From the NCBI RefSeq assembly GCF_009727055.1, contig NC_052349.1:42967364-43031363 (forward strand): a DNA stretch of 64,000 nucleotides, read 5' to 3'. The position numbers and the translations under genes were made by a program. The notes beneath the pieces were generated by a model. It saw nothing but the letters and a program-made list of their open reading frames with translations, was not told where the DNA came from and ran no database searches. Position 1 is the first letter of the stretch; each line of letters begins with the position of its first letter. This document shows positions 1 through 11,448 of the stretch, piece by piece. Source of the DNA: Benincasa hispida (Eukaryota; Streptophyta; Magnoliopsida; Cucurbitales; Cucurbitaceae).

Positions 1-136
1 GATTGTGTTGTGATTATTCCGCACCAACTAAGGATTGAGCAAAAGAGTTCTCTCTCAACTAAGGATTATTATGATTAATGATTTTTAGTAGTTTTATGTT
101 TATAATTTTTAAGTATGAGTTTCCTTGGCTTTTCAG

Positions 137-2032
137 TGTTGGGTTTTATGTCCTAAAACTCGTGGTTTGTAAATAATAAAACTTATTCTAAAATTCAATA
201 AGTTGTTATGGAATATTTGTATTACTTATTAGAAATCCAATAAACCTAAAAGACCCATGACTATTATATGAGTACTTGAACTTTATGTGGAGACATAAAA
301 GTAGACCAGGTTCGAGTAAATAGTCAAGAGGATCTATAATATATGAATAAGGTTGGGTGCCTTATTCTGGTAACATTATTGGATGCGGCCTACTCTGTAG
401 TTGTTACAAAGCGTTGTAAAGTGCTACAAACGAAGTGATCCTAATTTGTACATGTTATGACATGAGAAGTGGGAACGTCCTGTATAAATGGGTTTTGTAC
501 GAGATCAAACCACGAAATTAGTCACTCTTACTTTATAATGCTATTTACTGTTTAAGACTGACTATTTCAAAGCAATGACCTAGGTAACTTGACCTTAATC
601 CTGAGCTAACTATGAAATCCTGTTTATTCGGGATTACCCTTAAATTTTCATTTGTGAGGGTTGGCTCATCAACGCCGGCTCAATAAACTCCAATTTTAGG
701 GGTAAGACGGGGTAGATAGCTAAGGATATAGGGTGCAAGAAGGAATTCACTCCTACTCACTTTTAGGGATAGTAGAGAGGTTGTTCCCTTAAGTGCTGAC
801 TTCGAGTCTTGAACAAGGGGTCCTACCCTCTTATTGGCCCGAGAGGGAATCGATTTGTTGATTGGATCACAAATCAACTGTTCATTAGAGTATCAGTAAG
901 ACTTAAGAAACAAGTGGTAATCTCGGGGTAAAAAAGACATTTGACCCAACCGTTATTACGAACAACCTGTGAAGGGTTCACTTTCTAATCATAGTTATAT
1001 GAAGTGGACATAATATATCTATAGTGAAGGGAGTTCAACTATGGGTTTTAGTGGAGTGATCCATTAGTTAACGAATGGGGGTTAATTCGGTGTAATGAAT
1101 TTAGCCAATTAATCTCGGATCGTTGGAGCCCATGATCTGTAGGTTCGTGAGGTCCCCTTACTAGCTCCTAAATGGATTAGCTTTAGAGTAGCGTGATAAG
1201 TTAATTTGAAACGTTCAAATTAGAATTAAAGAAATTAGTAATTATATGAGATATTATTACACATTTAATTTTAAGAATTAAACGGAATTAGAGAACTAAT
1301 ATTTAAATATGATTTAAATATATGAAGGTGAATTTGTGTAAAATTAATTTAATATTTGATACTAAATTAATTAGAATTATTTAAATTGTTTAAATAATTA
1401 TTTATTAATTTTATTAAGAAAATTGATTTATGAAATTAATTTTGTAAAATTAATAATATTTTCAATTTTAGAAAACAAATTGTTTTTTGAAATCAATTGA
1501 AAATTTGAAAAAGATTAAATAACACAAAATGAATTTATGGGATTTTCTATTACAATTTCAAAGTAGCTCACACATAACCCACATATTTAGGCTTCAATAA
1601 CTCCAAGCATGAGTTGCATCTCATGCAGCCATCTTCTTTGCATGATAATCTGCAATATATTGAGGAGATTGGAGTGAAATTGAGGCATGCAATCTATAAA
1701 AAAAATTTCTGAAAAATTTCGTGTAGAAGAAGGTGTTCTTCAAGTGGGTTATTGTTGTGAGTTCTTCTCCAAATTTCCTTTATTCAAGTATATTTTAAGT
1801 CCCACAACTCAATCTAGAGCTCCAAGAGAATAGTGAGGAAGATCTTGAGGTTGTCTACAAAAATATTTGGAGAAGTTTACAGTTGAGAATCGAGCTTTGA
1901 AGAAGTTCTACAAAGGTATGACTTGAAACCCACTTGTTACTGTGTAAGAATGCTTTAGTTTCTGCCAAAATTAATGAATTAGAGTGTTTTTTGATCCTTG
2001 TTGTTTTCGTTGGTTACTGATACATTCCAACA
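137..2032 (+). mobile_element. Solo LTR, copy A of the TGTTGG family
   Basis: The element begins TGTTGGGTTTTATGTCC and ends CATTCCAACA, so its ends form the inverted pair TGTTGG/CCAACA. It is flanked by the perfect 5-bp direct repeat TTCAG (132-136 and 2033-2037), the target duplication left by an LTR-retrotransposon integrase. No internal region is present, so this is a solo LTR of 1896 bp left by recombination between the two LTRs of a full element. It shares blocks with copies B, C, E, G, H and I, such as a TCCTAAAWCTCGTGG start, TAGGTAACTTGACCTTAATC-like text, CCCGAGAGGG and AGAAATATATCT-like text. Its far end differs from the CCTTCA ending of the other copies. Confidence 0.93.
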
Positions 2033-2037
2033 TTCAG

Positions 2038-2584
2038 TACATTTGTTTCCAAATAGTCACTTACTAGGTTAGTAGCTCATTCTTTTCAAATGTTTTCCTT
2101 TTCTCCAAGTAGTGGTAAACTCCCTAGATGATAGCTGTTCTACTGCTCTACCACTCAAAAGACAGAAGAGAAGTTTTAGGTGTCTACCTTGGTTAAGTCT
2201 ATGTTAATGTCATGTACATGGTTAGGGACTAATAAGGAAGTGTTGAGACCCACTAAATTTCGTGTTTTAAATATGTTATGCATGCCTGTATGTTAAACCC
2301 TTAATATTCTCAGTTTAGTATGGAATTAGTATTGGTATGTTATATGTTGTGTTTGTATGGCAAGGGTTATTTAAGCAGATCATGGAAGTCTAGATGGTCA
2401 ATGGATGCCATAAGAGGGTTGGTAATTGATGTCATCACAGTCTCTTTTAGATTAAGAGAGTAATCTAGGAGGGGACCTCCCAGTTGGCTAACACGATCAA
2501 CAGGTTGGACATTCAGTATGGGAAGCTTCCTTCCGAACCTGTGTCCAATGTACATAATGTTAATGCCCTCTCAAAGCTCCCCAA
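2038..2584. other. Unassigned sequence beside solo LTR A
   Basis: No coding pattern is seen. The stretch lies between the target duplication of LTR A and the gag/protease remnant of the Athila-like element. It is probably internal sequence of that element, because LTR A inserted here. Confidence 0.3.
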
Positions 2585-3241
2585 CGCCTGTTTTCGAACC
2601 AGAGATTGAGCCAATCAAGGTTCAGAGTGCTAAGGAATAGATGACCTACTCATCTAGAAGACGTCGGATAAGTTTTGATCCACCTTTAAATTTGAATTCT
2701 TACATACATATTGCTCCTTTCCCTAGTAGGTATTTTGTTGCCAAGGAAGGTGTGCACAAGAAGAAGGTCCACTCTACGCAGTCTTTTAGTGGCAAAAGCC
2801 TTACCAGAAAGGACAAGAAAGTCTGGGTTGAGGTCAAGAAAAGAAGGAAGATGTGTCAAATGGGGGGGGATAGTTTTGCTAGGTAATCTTCCTATTAAGC
2901 ATGATGATCTAGGTATGTTTTTTGTGCCCTGTCTAATAGACACTAGGAAATTTGAGCATGTCGTATTAGATTTAGGGTCAACTACAAATTTCGTACCTGC
3001 TTTTGTTTTCTATGATTTTCAGTCTCATGTCCTGCATCCATCTAACATTTGGGTGCAGCTGGTTAATCACTCTCTAATTAGGCCATTAGAGTTAGTTAAG
3101 GATATGCTTGTAATGGTCTATCTTTTCATGTTGATTTTTATGTGTTGGATGTACTTTTTTAAAACAGCTAAGGCTTTTATTGATGTGGATAAATGGTCCC
3201 TGCAAATTGAACAAGGAGAGAAAATTGAAAAAAAAAATTGA
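2585..3241 (+). pseudogene. Athila/Tat-type Ty3 gag-protease remnant
   Basis: Two overlapping frames give one retroelement polyprotein piece. An upstream frame (from about 2641) reads through a basic gag-tail segment with APFPSR. After a frameshift near 2885, the second frame reads an aspartic protease: FVPCLIDTRKFEH, then LDLGS (active-site region near 2969-2980), then RPLELVKDMLV and a DVDKWSLQIE segment typical of the protease end in Athila/Tat elements. The frame ends at 3239-3241 and no reverse transcriptase follows. Plant Ty3 proteases of this group use D-L-G-A/S in place of the retroviral D-T-G, so DLGS fits. The frameshift and missing pol make it non-functional. Assignment is by motif memory. 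Confidence 0.72.
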
Positions 3242-4620
3242 TGATTGATACTTCTACTACTACTAGTCCTCCATGTTTAAATGCTTATCTTGTTTAGGAT
3301 AGTGGCCAACCTCCTAAGTTGGGGGTGGGAGATGAAGGCTCTATAGTTTGTGATGAATGTGATTGATGAAGTTGAGTGGGATGGAGCATAACGACCTTAA
3401 ACAATTGCGCTACCTGAAAGCAGCCAGGATTTACATTCTTATTGCTTTCTTAGTTTAAGTTTCCTTTCAAACGTTTTTAATCTTTATTTAGCTTAATATT
3501 TTTATTTTTCTTGATTCTTAGGTTTTTTGTTGCCCTTGAGAAGATGAAGAGAATTATTTTCAAATGAGCTCTATATCACCGTCATCCAGTGTGCCAAATT
3601 TCAAGGAAGATTTCGTCTTTCCCTTTATTTTGTCCCTTATTTTTTCATTCTTTATCACATTGGGGATAATATTAGATTTTAAGTTGAGGGATGGGAATGT
3701 TTGTGTTCTGACTGGAGCCTTGAGTATCTGTGCTCTAGCTATCTTGTTTGTGTTTTATATGCATGTTTGCTCATGTTGTGTGGTTCATTATTATGATTAG
3801 TTGATGACACACTCCCTTATGTTTTGACTTGTATAAAATGATGTTTGAGATGAATAATAATAATTTTTAGCCCTTTTAAAAAAAAAAAATCTTACTTTTC
3901 ATGCACGCTTAAGTTCTTTGTCTGCCTATATTAGGTTGTGTATGCTTAGAATTGTATTACTTAGCTTGTGTTTTTGTTATCACTTCAATAGACCCCATTA
4001 ATTGGATAGTGTCTTGTATGATAGGTTGTAATGTAATACTGAGAAATGAGAATGATTTATTTGCCTATTAAAAAAATATGCAGATAAAAAAAATATTACA
4101 ATGAAAAGAAAATTCATGAAAAAGAAAATGAACTTGTAATGTTATAAATGACTAGGGGTAGAAAGAGCTATATTTACTATGATTACTTAGGAGATCCGTG
4201 AGAAAAGAGTGATATAGTTCCCTGCAGTGATGCGTGAAAGCTAATGTCCCTAGGTAAAATAAATGCAAGTTTATGGATCCATAGGATTAAATCCCTAGGA
4301 TTAAATTTTCAGGCACCTTAATTAACATATTGTTATTTTGATTATTTTGATGCTTACAGTTAGTACATGAGCCAGTCTAGGGAGTTAGTGAACTAAGAGT
4401 TCTTAAAACCATTCTAGGTTGCTAGAACTTAATTAGGATGGCTTTAAACTCACTCTTGTTGAACAAGTTTATTATCAATTTTAAATTGTGCTTCATTGAT
4501 TAATTATGAATTGATTTCATTGTTGGGTCCAAGTTAAATACTAGGAGACTGTTGAGGCTTGAGTAACGAAACATGCAATTTGAATGAATATATATATTTA
4601 TATGAATTTGTGCTTTATTC
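3242..4620 (+). other. Non-coding internal tail of the Athila-like element
   Basis: Without an intact frame. Around 3391-3430 the sequence ACGACCTTAAACAATTGCGC followed by a CAGCCAGGATTTA block resembles the non-coding stretch that follows the protease in non-autonomous Athila/Tat elements. The 78-codon hydrophobic frame at 3564-3800 has no recognisable family and I do not call it a gene. Poly-A runs occur near 3880. Confidence 0.45.
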
Positions 4621-4657
4621 TTGCTCGAGGACGATGAAGAATTAAATTGGGGGTATT
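4621..4657 (+). promoter_or_regulatory. Palindrome and polypurine tract before the 3' LTR
   Basis: TTGCTCGAGGACGATGAAG is an imperfect palindrome, followed by the purine-rich AATTAAATTGGGGGTA. The polypurine tract primes plus-strand DNA synthesis and directly precedes a 3' LTR. The same order (TTGCTCGGGACGAGCAA, then an AAGTTGGGAGTG tract) appears on the minus strand beside the left LTR of the 13479-20948 element, which supports both calls. Confidence 0.75.
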
Positions 4658-6310
4658 TGATAGCACTGAAAATGTGTTATCTTGTCCTACTTAATTCAAG
4701 ATTGTTCTAGAATTTTATGTGCCTATTTGAACATTTTGTAGGTTTCGAGCACAATAAAGGCAGAACCAGGGGTTAGTAAAGGAATGGAGTTAAAACGGAC
4801 TAAATCAGAGCCAAATTGCATCAATCGAAAAGGAAGAAATAAGAATTATAAGTTTTAACCCTGCCTACATGGCAACGCTCTATGGCACCATGCTCGACGT
4901 TGAAAAGAAAAAAAATCCCAAATTCGTAAAAAGCACACAGCGTCGTAGTGCTCCAAACTCCAGATGCATGAAATTTCCATCAGCATCATGGCGCTACATC
5001 GTAATGTTGCAACACCATCACGATTTCTATAAATAGTTCTTTCTATTGCCTAGGTTAACTCTCTACGATTCCAACCAAACCAAGGACGATTTCTCTCTGT
5101 TTTCTCCATCTGGTTGGTCTGTCTATGTACCTAAACAAATCCTTGGTGTCCATGATGTCAATTATGGGCTAAGGTAATCGTTTCTAGCTTGAATTTTTAG
5201 GAATTTTTCCGACTTTCATATATTTGTGAGTTTTCGAACCAAATTCTATCTTGTACTATTGGTTCAATTCTGTTCTTATTTAGATTATGATTTATTATCG
5301 TACACTTGAGGATTTTATGATCATTGCTTTGATTAGTGTATGATTTATGACACTTGATTGTATGTTAATTCCAAGAAGCGATAGATTAGGTTAGCTGGCG
5401 AATCAAATTAGATAAGTATTCTTCTAACCAACTTATGATTGACTCAAATGAATGTTTAATTGGCGCTTGAAAATAAAGCATTCTGCTTAACGTGTCCTAG
5501 ATCTTAACACAATTAGGACAATTAAAATTTGTATGCTTTTCATCAATTTGAGTTTACGTAGTTAGTTGTTTAGGACAATTTAGTTAGATTTTCTAATTGA
5601 ACTAGTTAGGTGTAAGCAATTAATTGATTTTGGTGATGAAAATTCAATGATCGAATACTTTGAATAAGGAAAACTCCGTTGCAACCCAAACGAGACATTT
5701 TCATATAATCTATTAATTCTTTAATTTGTGCAATTTATTCTTTTGCAAATCAACNCCCCCCCCTCCCGTTACACCATTTATTTGATAAATTCAAAGGTTC
5801 CTTTTGTTCGACTGGTCTTGCTACTAAGACTACTTAGTAGTTAAAGTACTAGATCGTGAATATAAATACAATTTGATCGACTGAAAGCCTTGACAACTTT
5901 TTATTCATCATGTATAAGTCCAAGTGAATGTAGATGAATCTTCCCAACCCTGTATTACTCATTGATTGTTAGTCATTTGCAAGCTTACTATATTTATACG
6001 GCATATTCCAATATTCAACACATATTCACTCCTACGTTCAACATATTGCACTCTCATCATCACTTTCTCCAGTCAACCTTATATTCTCTTTTATTTGTTT
6101 TTAAATAGCCTTTCATTTTAATTGCACAAACATTCGTCAGTCATATTGATTAATTTTTACTCTATGAAAATCATTAAGACCAACTTAATTTAAGTGGCAA
6201 AAAATCCTTGAGTTCGACCCTGGTACTCACCAAGATACTCCGATCAAGTTTATACTTGGACTTGGTTAGGAAAAACTTGTGTTAATTTGAAATAGTTTAA
6301 ACAATTAAAA
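4658..6310 (+). mobile_element. 3' LTR of the Athila/Tat-like element
   Basis: It begins TGATAGCACTG immediately after the polypurine tract. Inside are a TATA-like TATAAATAG at 5028-5036 and, just upstream, GTAATGTTGCAACACC and related GCAACGC-type words also found near TATA boxes of other LTRs in this window. Towards the end comes TTCGACCCTGGTACTCACC, typical of the 3' part of Athila/Tat LTRs. The right end has no target duplication that I can see and is placed only roughly. A single N lies at 5755 in a C-rich run. Confidence 0.6.
5755..5755. other. Single ambiguous base
   Basis: One N within a run of Cs, probably an unresolved homopolymer in the assembly. Confidence 0.95.
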
Positions 6311-7689
6311 GCATTAAAAATACTTACGTTCTAGTCATAGATTGTAAACCGTATAGTCAACTAATTAAAATGTATGCCCTCAATCAAAACTTTCAAACTT
6401 ACACACATTATTGTTGTACTGAATAACATTAAAACAATTACTCTAAAACAAAATAACATTAAAACAAAACAAAGCAAAGAGAGAACTTCATTACCATAAG
6501 CCAAATAGTCTAGGAACTATCACAATTGATTATGTGCGTTTCATTGGTTTTGATTTTGTTTAGTTGGGCCTTTATGTCACCTTTGCTGGGGCCTACGTAC
6601 CCATTTAGGTACAATTCATAAGTTTGGGCCCAAAATTAGGATGCCTTTGAAGTAGTAAATGACTTGAAACTAGAAAGATAGTGTTATTTTGAAATATGGC
6701 CTAATGAACAAAGCTAATGAAATATGGCCAATTTGATTTTTTTTTTTTTTAATTAGACCCTTGGCTTATTCAGTTCTAACCTAAAATTATACCCAGGAAT
6801 GGGTATTTTAGTCTGTTTCATTAACTAAAATTAACCATCATTCCCTATTCGGTCGCTCATCCAGTAAAAACGTTTGTTGGGTATTGTTACAAAATGACTA
6901 TTTAAATTTTAGCCATCCTTAAATAAATTAGCACAAGTTTTGATGTCTAATTTTTCATTATCAAATAGATCTATGATTTCTCTATCTCTTACTTTTAATC
7001 CAAAAACTTAAGTGGATAATTGAAAGTAAATTTAATATTATATTTTCTAATAGCCAGTCCACCTGTCAATTCTTTTTTCCATAAAATATATCTTCCCCAA
7101 TTTTCCTTCAAATATTTGCAAATCATAACTAGAAATATTTTCAAAAACAGAAGTCTATTACTAGTACTATATGATAGATGCTAGCAGAAGTATATCCGTG
7201 TCTATATATATGTTTTTTTATTATTATTTTTGTGAATAGTTTAATATTTTTTTTATCTGTGAAAATTTTTCTTGTAACTTATTTATATATTAATAATAAA
7301 TTTATTCAAATAAACAATCCGTTCAACAGTAATCGCTTTAAATTATTGTTGTGTCACACCAATTTATACCAAACATATTTTATCACTTTGCTCAGATATA
7401 ATATAATATTTGTATAAATATAAGAGATGATATACATCAACTACCGCATTGGAATCCTTCAGAATTGGTCGAACTCCGGACTCTAGATGAGTTATTGGAA
7501 GCCCATTTCATTTAACCCTCTAATGCTCCCTATGGTGCCCCTTTATTATTCTAAGGGTTAATTACATAAATAGAATTCAAGTCTAAAATAATAGAATATG
7601 TAGTACAAAGATAAAATAATTACATATATAGATCAAAAAATGATAAAAGACTAAAAAACTCATGCCTAGCCACCATTTTGTTCGCTTCT
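6311..7689. other. AT-rich intergenic sequence
   Basis: No gene seen on either strand. Contains poly-T and poly-A runs and short frames of biased composition only. Confidence 0.6.
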
Positions 7690-8670
7690 TTTCGATTTTC
7701 TGAAATTAAAAGTTATCACCGATAGCAGCTATTAGTGATAACCACTGATAGCTTCTATCAATTGCTATCGATGATAGTTGCTATCAACAATAACTTTCAA
7801 TTTGAGAAAAATTAATACAATCTTGAAATATTATCTTTTAATTTACTATCAATTATTAGTAGCTATCATTGATTCACTTTCATCAATTGGAATCAACGTT
7901 GAAATATTACTACTTATGGCTATCAATGATAGATTTATGAATAGTGATCAACTTTGAAAGTAGACCAACAACTTTGATTATCATAGTAGTTATCACTAAT
8001 AATCTTTTACCGTGGCTATCACTGACAACAATTATCATAAACTTTCATCAATTAGAATCAACCTTGAAATATTAACACTTAAAGCTATCAATAATAGACT
8101 TCTATAACTGGTTATCACCTTTGAAAGAAACTCGATATATAGATATCACCTAAGTTTTATCATCGATATCACTAACATCACTCATATTGTGGTTATCAGT
8201 GATAGCTTCTTTCACTGATAACATCACTAATAAGGTGTTATCAATGATCTCACTGACATCATGCTATCAGTGATAGTTTTCTATCACCGATAACGTGCTA
8301 TCAGTGGTAGCTTCTATCAACGATAACATGCTATTAGTATTAGCTTCTATCACTGGTAATATATTATCAGTAGTAGCTTCTATCAATCATGGCCATTGAA
8401 CACCTTTTTGCCTTTTCTTGTCCTTCCCAAACATTTATAAGTCCCTTTTCTTTTCGATGATAGCTTCTATCACTAATAAACATGCTATTAGTGATAACTT
8501 TTAGGCATTCCACTTACATTTTAGTTCGAAATTCAACTTTATTAATTAAATTGACTAAGTTGGCTATCAATGATAGATTTCTATAAGTGGTTATGAACTA
8601 TGAAAATATAATCAAAGATTAAGCTATCAATGATAGAAAATATTAGTGGCTATCAATGATAGACTTTCAT
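7690..8670. repeat. Expanded TATCA/TGATA palindromic repeat array
   Basis: About 1 kb is made of loosely ordered copies of GCTATCAGTGATAGC-like words, as in CTATCACTGATAAC, CTATCAATGATAGA and CTATCACCGATAAC, spaced roughly 20-45 bp apart. Because the unit is close to its own reverse complement, the array can fold back on itself in many registers. Smaller patches of the same word occur at 29860-29990, 46130-46200 and 49680-49780. No coding capacity. Confidence 0.85.
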
Positions 8671-8794
8671 TTGCTATTTATATTTATTATTTGTTATAAT
8701 AATCAAACTTGATGATTGACTTGTTGGTGTTAAGTCACTTATGAATTGAGTACTTTCAAGTCTTGCTACGGAACTCAGCTTCATAATTCTTGTG

Positions 8795-9219
8795 AAAAAA
8801 GGGAAAGAAGAAAAAATTTAAATAAAGGAAAGAAAAATTTTAAAAATAAGGAGAAAGAGAGGAAGCAAAAAATGAAAAAATGAAAGAAAAAATAAATAGA
8901 AAAAAGGAAGCAAAAATTAGATAAATGGAAAAAAAAAGTAAGGGAAGAAGCAAAAAATCGGAGAAAGAAAATAAAATAAAATAATTAGAAAAATTAGAAA
9001 AAAAATCGGAGAAATAGAAGAAATAAAAATAAAAAAAGGAATAAGCAAGAACCAAAGAAAGAAAATTAAAAAAAAAAAAAAAAAGGAATAAGCAAATACC
9101 GAAAGAAAGAAAAGAAAATTAAAAAAAGAAGAAAAAAAGAAAAAAAATGAAAGGAAATGAAAGAAAATAAAAAAAATAAAGGAAAGAAGCAAAAATCGGA
9201 TAAAGGAAAGAATCAAATT

Positions 9220-9256
<37 letters not shown>

Positions 9257-9415
9257 AGAAGCAAAAATTGAGAAAGAAAATAAAATGAAAAAAATGAAAA
9301 AAGGGAGGGAAGAAGCAAAATCGAAGAAGAGAAAGAAAATAAAAAAACTAAAAAATATTGTACAACAATATAAGACAAGGGAGGGCAAAATTGGAAATTA
9401 AAAAAAAACAAAGAT
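8795..9415 (+). repeat. Long polypurine (GA/A-rich) tract
   Basis: About 600 bp are nearly all A and G on the plus strand, built from GAAAGAAAAT, GGAAGAAGCAAAAAT and poly-A runs. GGAAGAAGCAAAAATYGG-like phrases recur several times, suggesting tandem growth from a short unit. The long phenylalanine-rich frames on the opposite strand are an artefact of this composition. Confidence 0.9.
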
Positions 9416-9638
9416 TGACTAGTCAACTCATTCATATTTGCAAATATTTTAAATATGTAATATATTTTTAGATTTTTTCTCTTATTCTAATTTCTACTAT
9501 GTATTACAAATATCATTATTCTAAAAGAAGCAAGATGGACCTTTGAGAATGTACGTCGACTATTGCGCACTAAACAAAGTGATGATCAAGAACAAGTATC
9601 CAATTCCGAATGTTGCAGATTTGTTCGATCGACTATCT

Positions 9639-11448
9639 TGTTGGATTTAGTGTCCTAAATCTCGTGGATCTTGTATTTTGTAATTTTTAAATACAAATTA
9701 TTTATTTAATAAAATAAGCAGTATTTTATTCGACATTTAGAATGCATTAACTCAATCCAATAAACTAAGATCTATGATTATTTTATATAGCTTAACAGTA
9801 TGTGGTAAACATAAAAGTGGATCATATTCAAGTAATAACCTAAAAAGTCTGATATATGGATAAGGTTGGGTGTATCCTGGTGAAAACTACGAATACGGCC
9901 CACTTCATGAATGTTACAAGAGTTGTAAGTGTTATAGACGATTTTATCCAAATCATTCACGTTGAGACATGTGAGTGGGAGTATCTGGTACAAAGAGTTT
10001 GTATAAGACCAGACCATGAAATGTTTTGATCACTATTTATAACACCATTAATTGAAGAGACTAACATTTCATAGGATGATCATAGGTAGCTCAATCTCAA
10101 TCCTAAGTAGGTTATGGACTCCTGTTTAGGAGGGCAATCCTTTGGTTTGTATGCGTGAGAGTGACATGTGTCGCCGACTCAATAAGGCTACCATTTTGGG
10201 GATTTTTCCAAGTAGGAAGTTGGGAACACAACTCCACAAGATGGAATTCACTCTTTCTCACTTTTAGAAAAAACACATGAATTGCTCTCTTAAGTCCTAA
10301 CTTCGAGTCTTGAATAAGGGGCCCCTCCCTCTCATTGGCCCGGGAGGGATTTGTTTACGGTAAGACCATAAACAGGTTTTTCATGAGAGCACCAACGGAA
10401 CTTAAGGAGAAAAATGTAATTACAGGAGTAAAACGATAATCTTGACACAAGTAAGCAATTTGTGAAGGATCGACTTATTGATGACTAGTTATATCCAAAG
10501 ACATAGAAATATATCTACAGTGCAAAAGTGCAACCGTGGGTCTTTAGTGAAGTGACACACAGTTAATGAATATTAATTAAGTTAATTCAAGAATTTAATT
10601 AATTTAATTTCAAAACATTGTAGCTTCTAATCCGTAGGTCGATTAGGTCCTCCTACTAGCTCACTAAAGGTAAAACAAGGATCAATTAATTTTTGGAACA
10701 ATGTGAATTGTTCAAATTATTTTAAGGAATTTTATATTAATATGGATTAGTAGAATGTATCATGTATAATAATAAATTATAGTATATAGTTAATTATAAA
10801 TATGATTTATAATTAAAACTATATAATATGAGAGAATAATATTTGAATAACATTCCAGTATTAAATTAATATGAATTTGATTCATATTAAAACTATACAG
10901 TAAAATTTAATATGAATTGGATTCATATTAAAACTATACAATAAAATTTAATATGCATTGGATTCATATTAAAACCATTGGCTAAGAAGGAGATATGCAT
11001 TTTTATATGATTTAAATGCATGATTAAATAAATATGTGGTTTTTATATCAATTAATTATTAGTTAGTTAATTAATTAATTAATCTTTATTTAATTATTTA
11101 TTATGTATTAAATATGATTTAATATATATTTATTAATTAAATTAATTAATTAATTTTAATTTAAAAAAATAACTCTCTTACAATTATGTTGGGGAGTGGG
11201 AGTGGGTGTGAGGGGGTTATTTTCTCCTCACCATAGATTCTACTTTTTAATGCAGAAACACAGAAAAATCTCACTGGTGTATTGTTCTCATCTCTCTGTT
11301 CTCTCTCAATCTCTCAAAGAAAAACCTTCTTTCAAAATCTCTTTATTTTCCTTACCAATTTGGATTCCATCATCCGTGATCCTACCAAGAGAGATAGCAG
11401 AAAAATCCAATTGGTATCAGAGTTCCGTATTGGGATTCAATCCCTTCA
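9639..11448 (+). mobile_element. Solo LTR, copy B, inserted in the Ty3 RT
   Basis: It starts TGTTGGATTTAGTGTCC and ends CAATCCCTTCA. The flanking 5-bp repeat TATCT (9634-9638 and 11449-11453) is perfect, and its removal rejoins the RT reading frame, so both ends are secure. No internal region remains. Near the right end (11411-11424) lies TTGGTATCAGAGTT, a match to the initiator-methionine tRNA primer site, which would normally lie outside the LTR. The family core is clear: GGATAAGGTTGGGTG, ACATGTGAGTGGGAG, TACCATTTTGGGG, AGAAATATATCTACAG. Confidence 0.94.
10870..10992 (+). repeat. Three 41-bp tandem units in LTR B
   Basis: Units begin at 10870, 10911 and 10952 with TATGAATTTGATTCATATT or a close variant, followed by AAAACTATACARTAAAATT. 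Each unit carries a near-perfect palindrome around the GATTC core. Confidence 0.85.

Noticed and set aside
8840..9435. Phenylalanine-rich frames up to 172 codons on the minus strand
   Set aside because: They are the complement of a purine tract; composition alone keeps the frame open.
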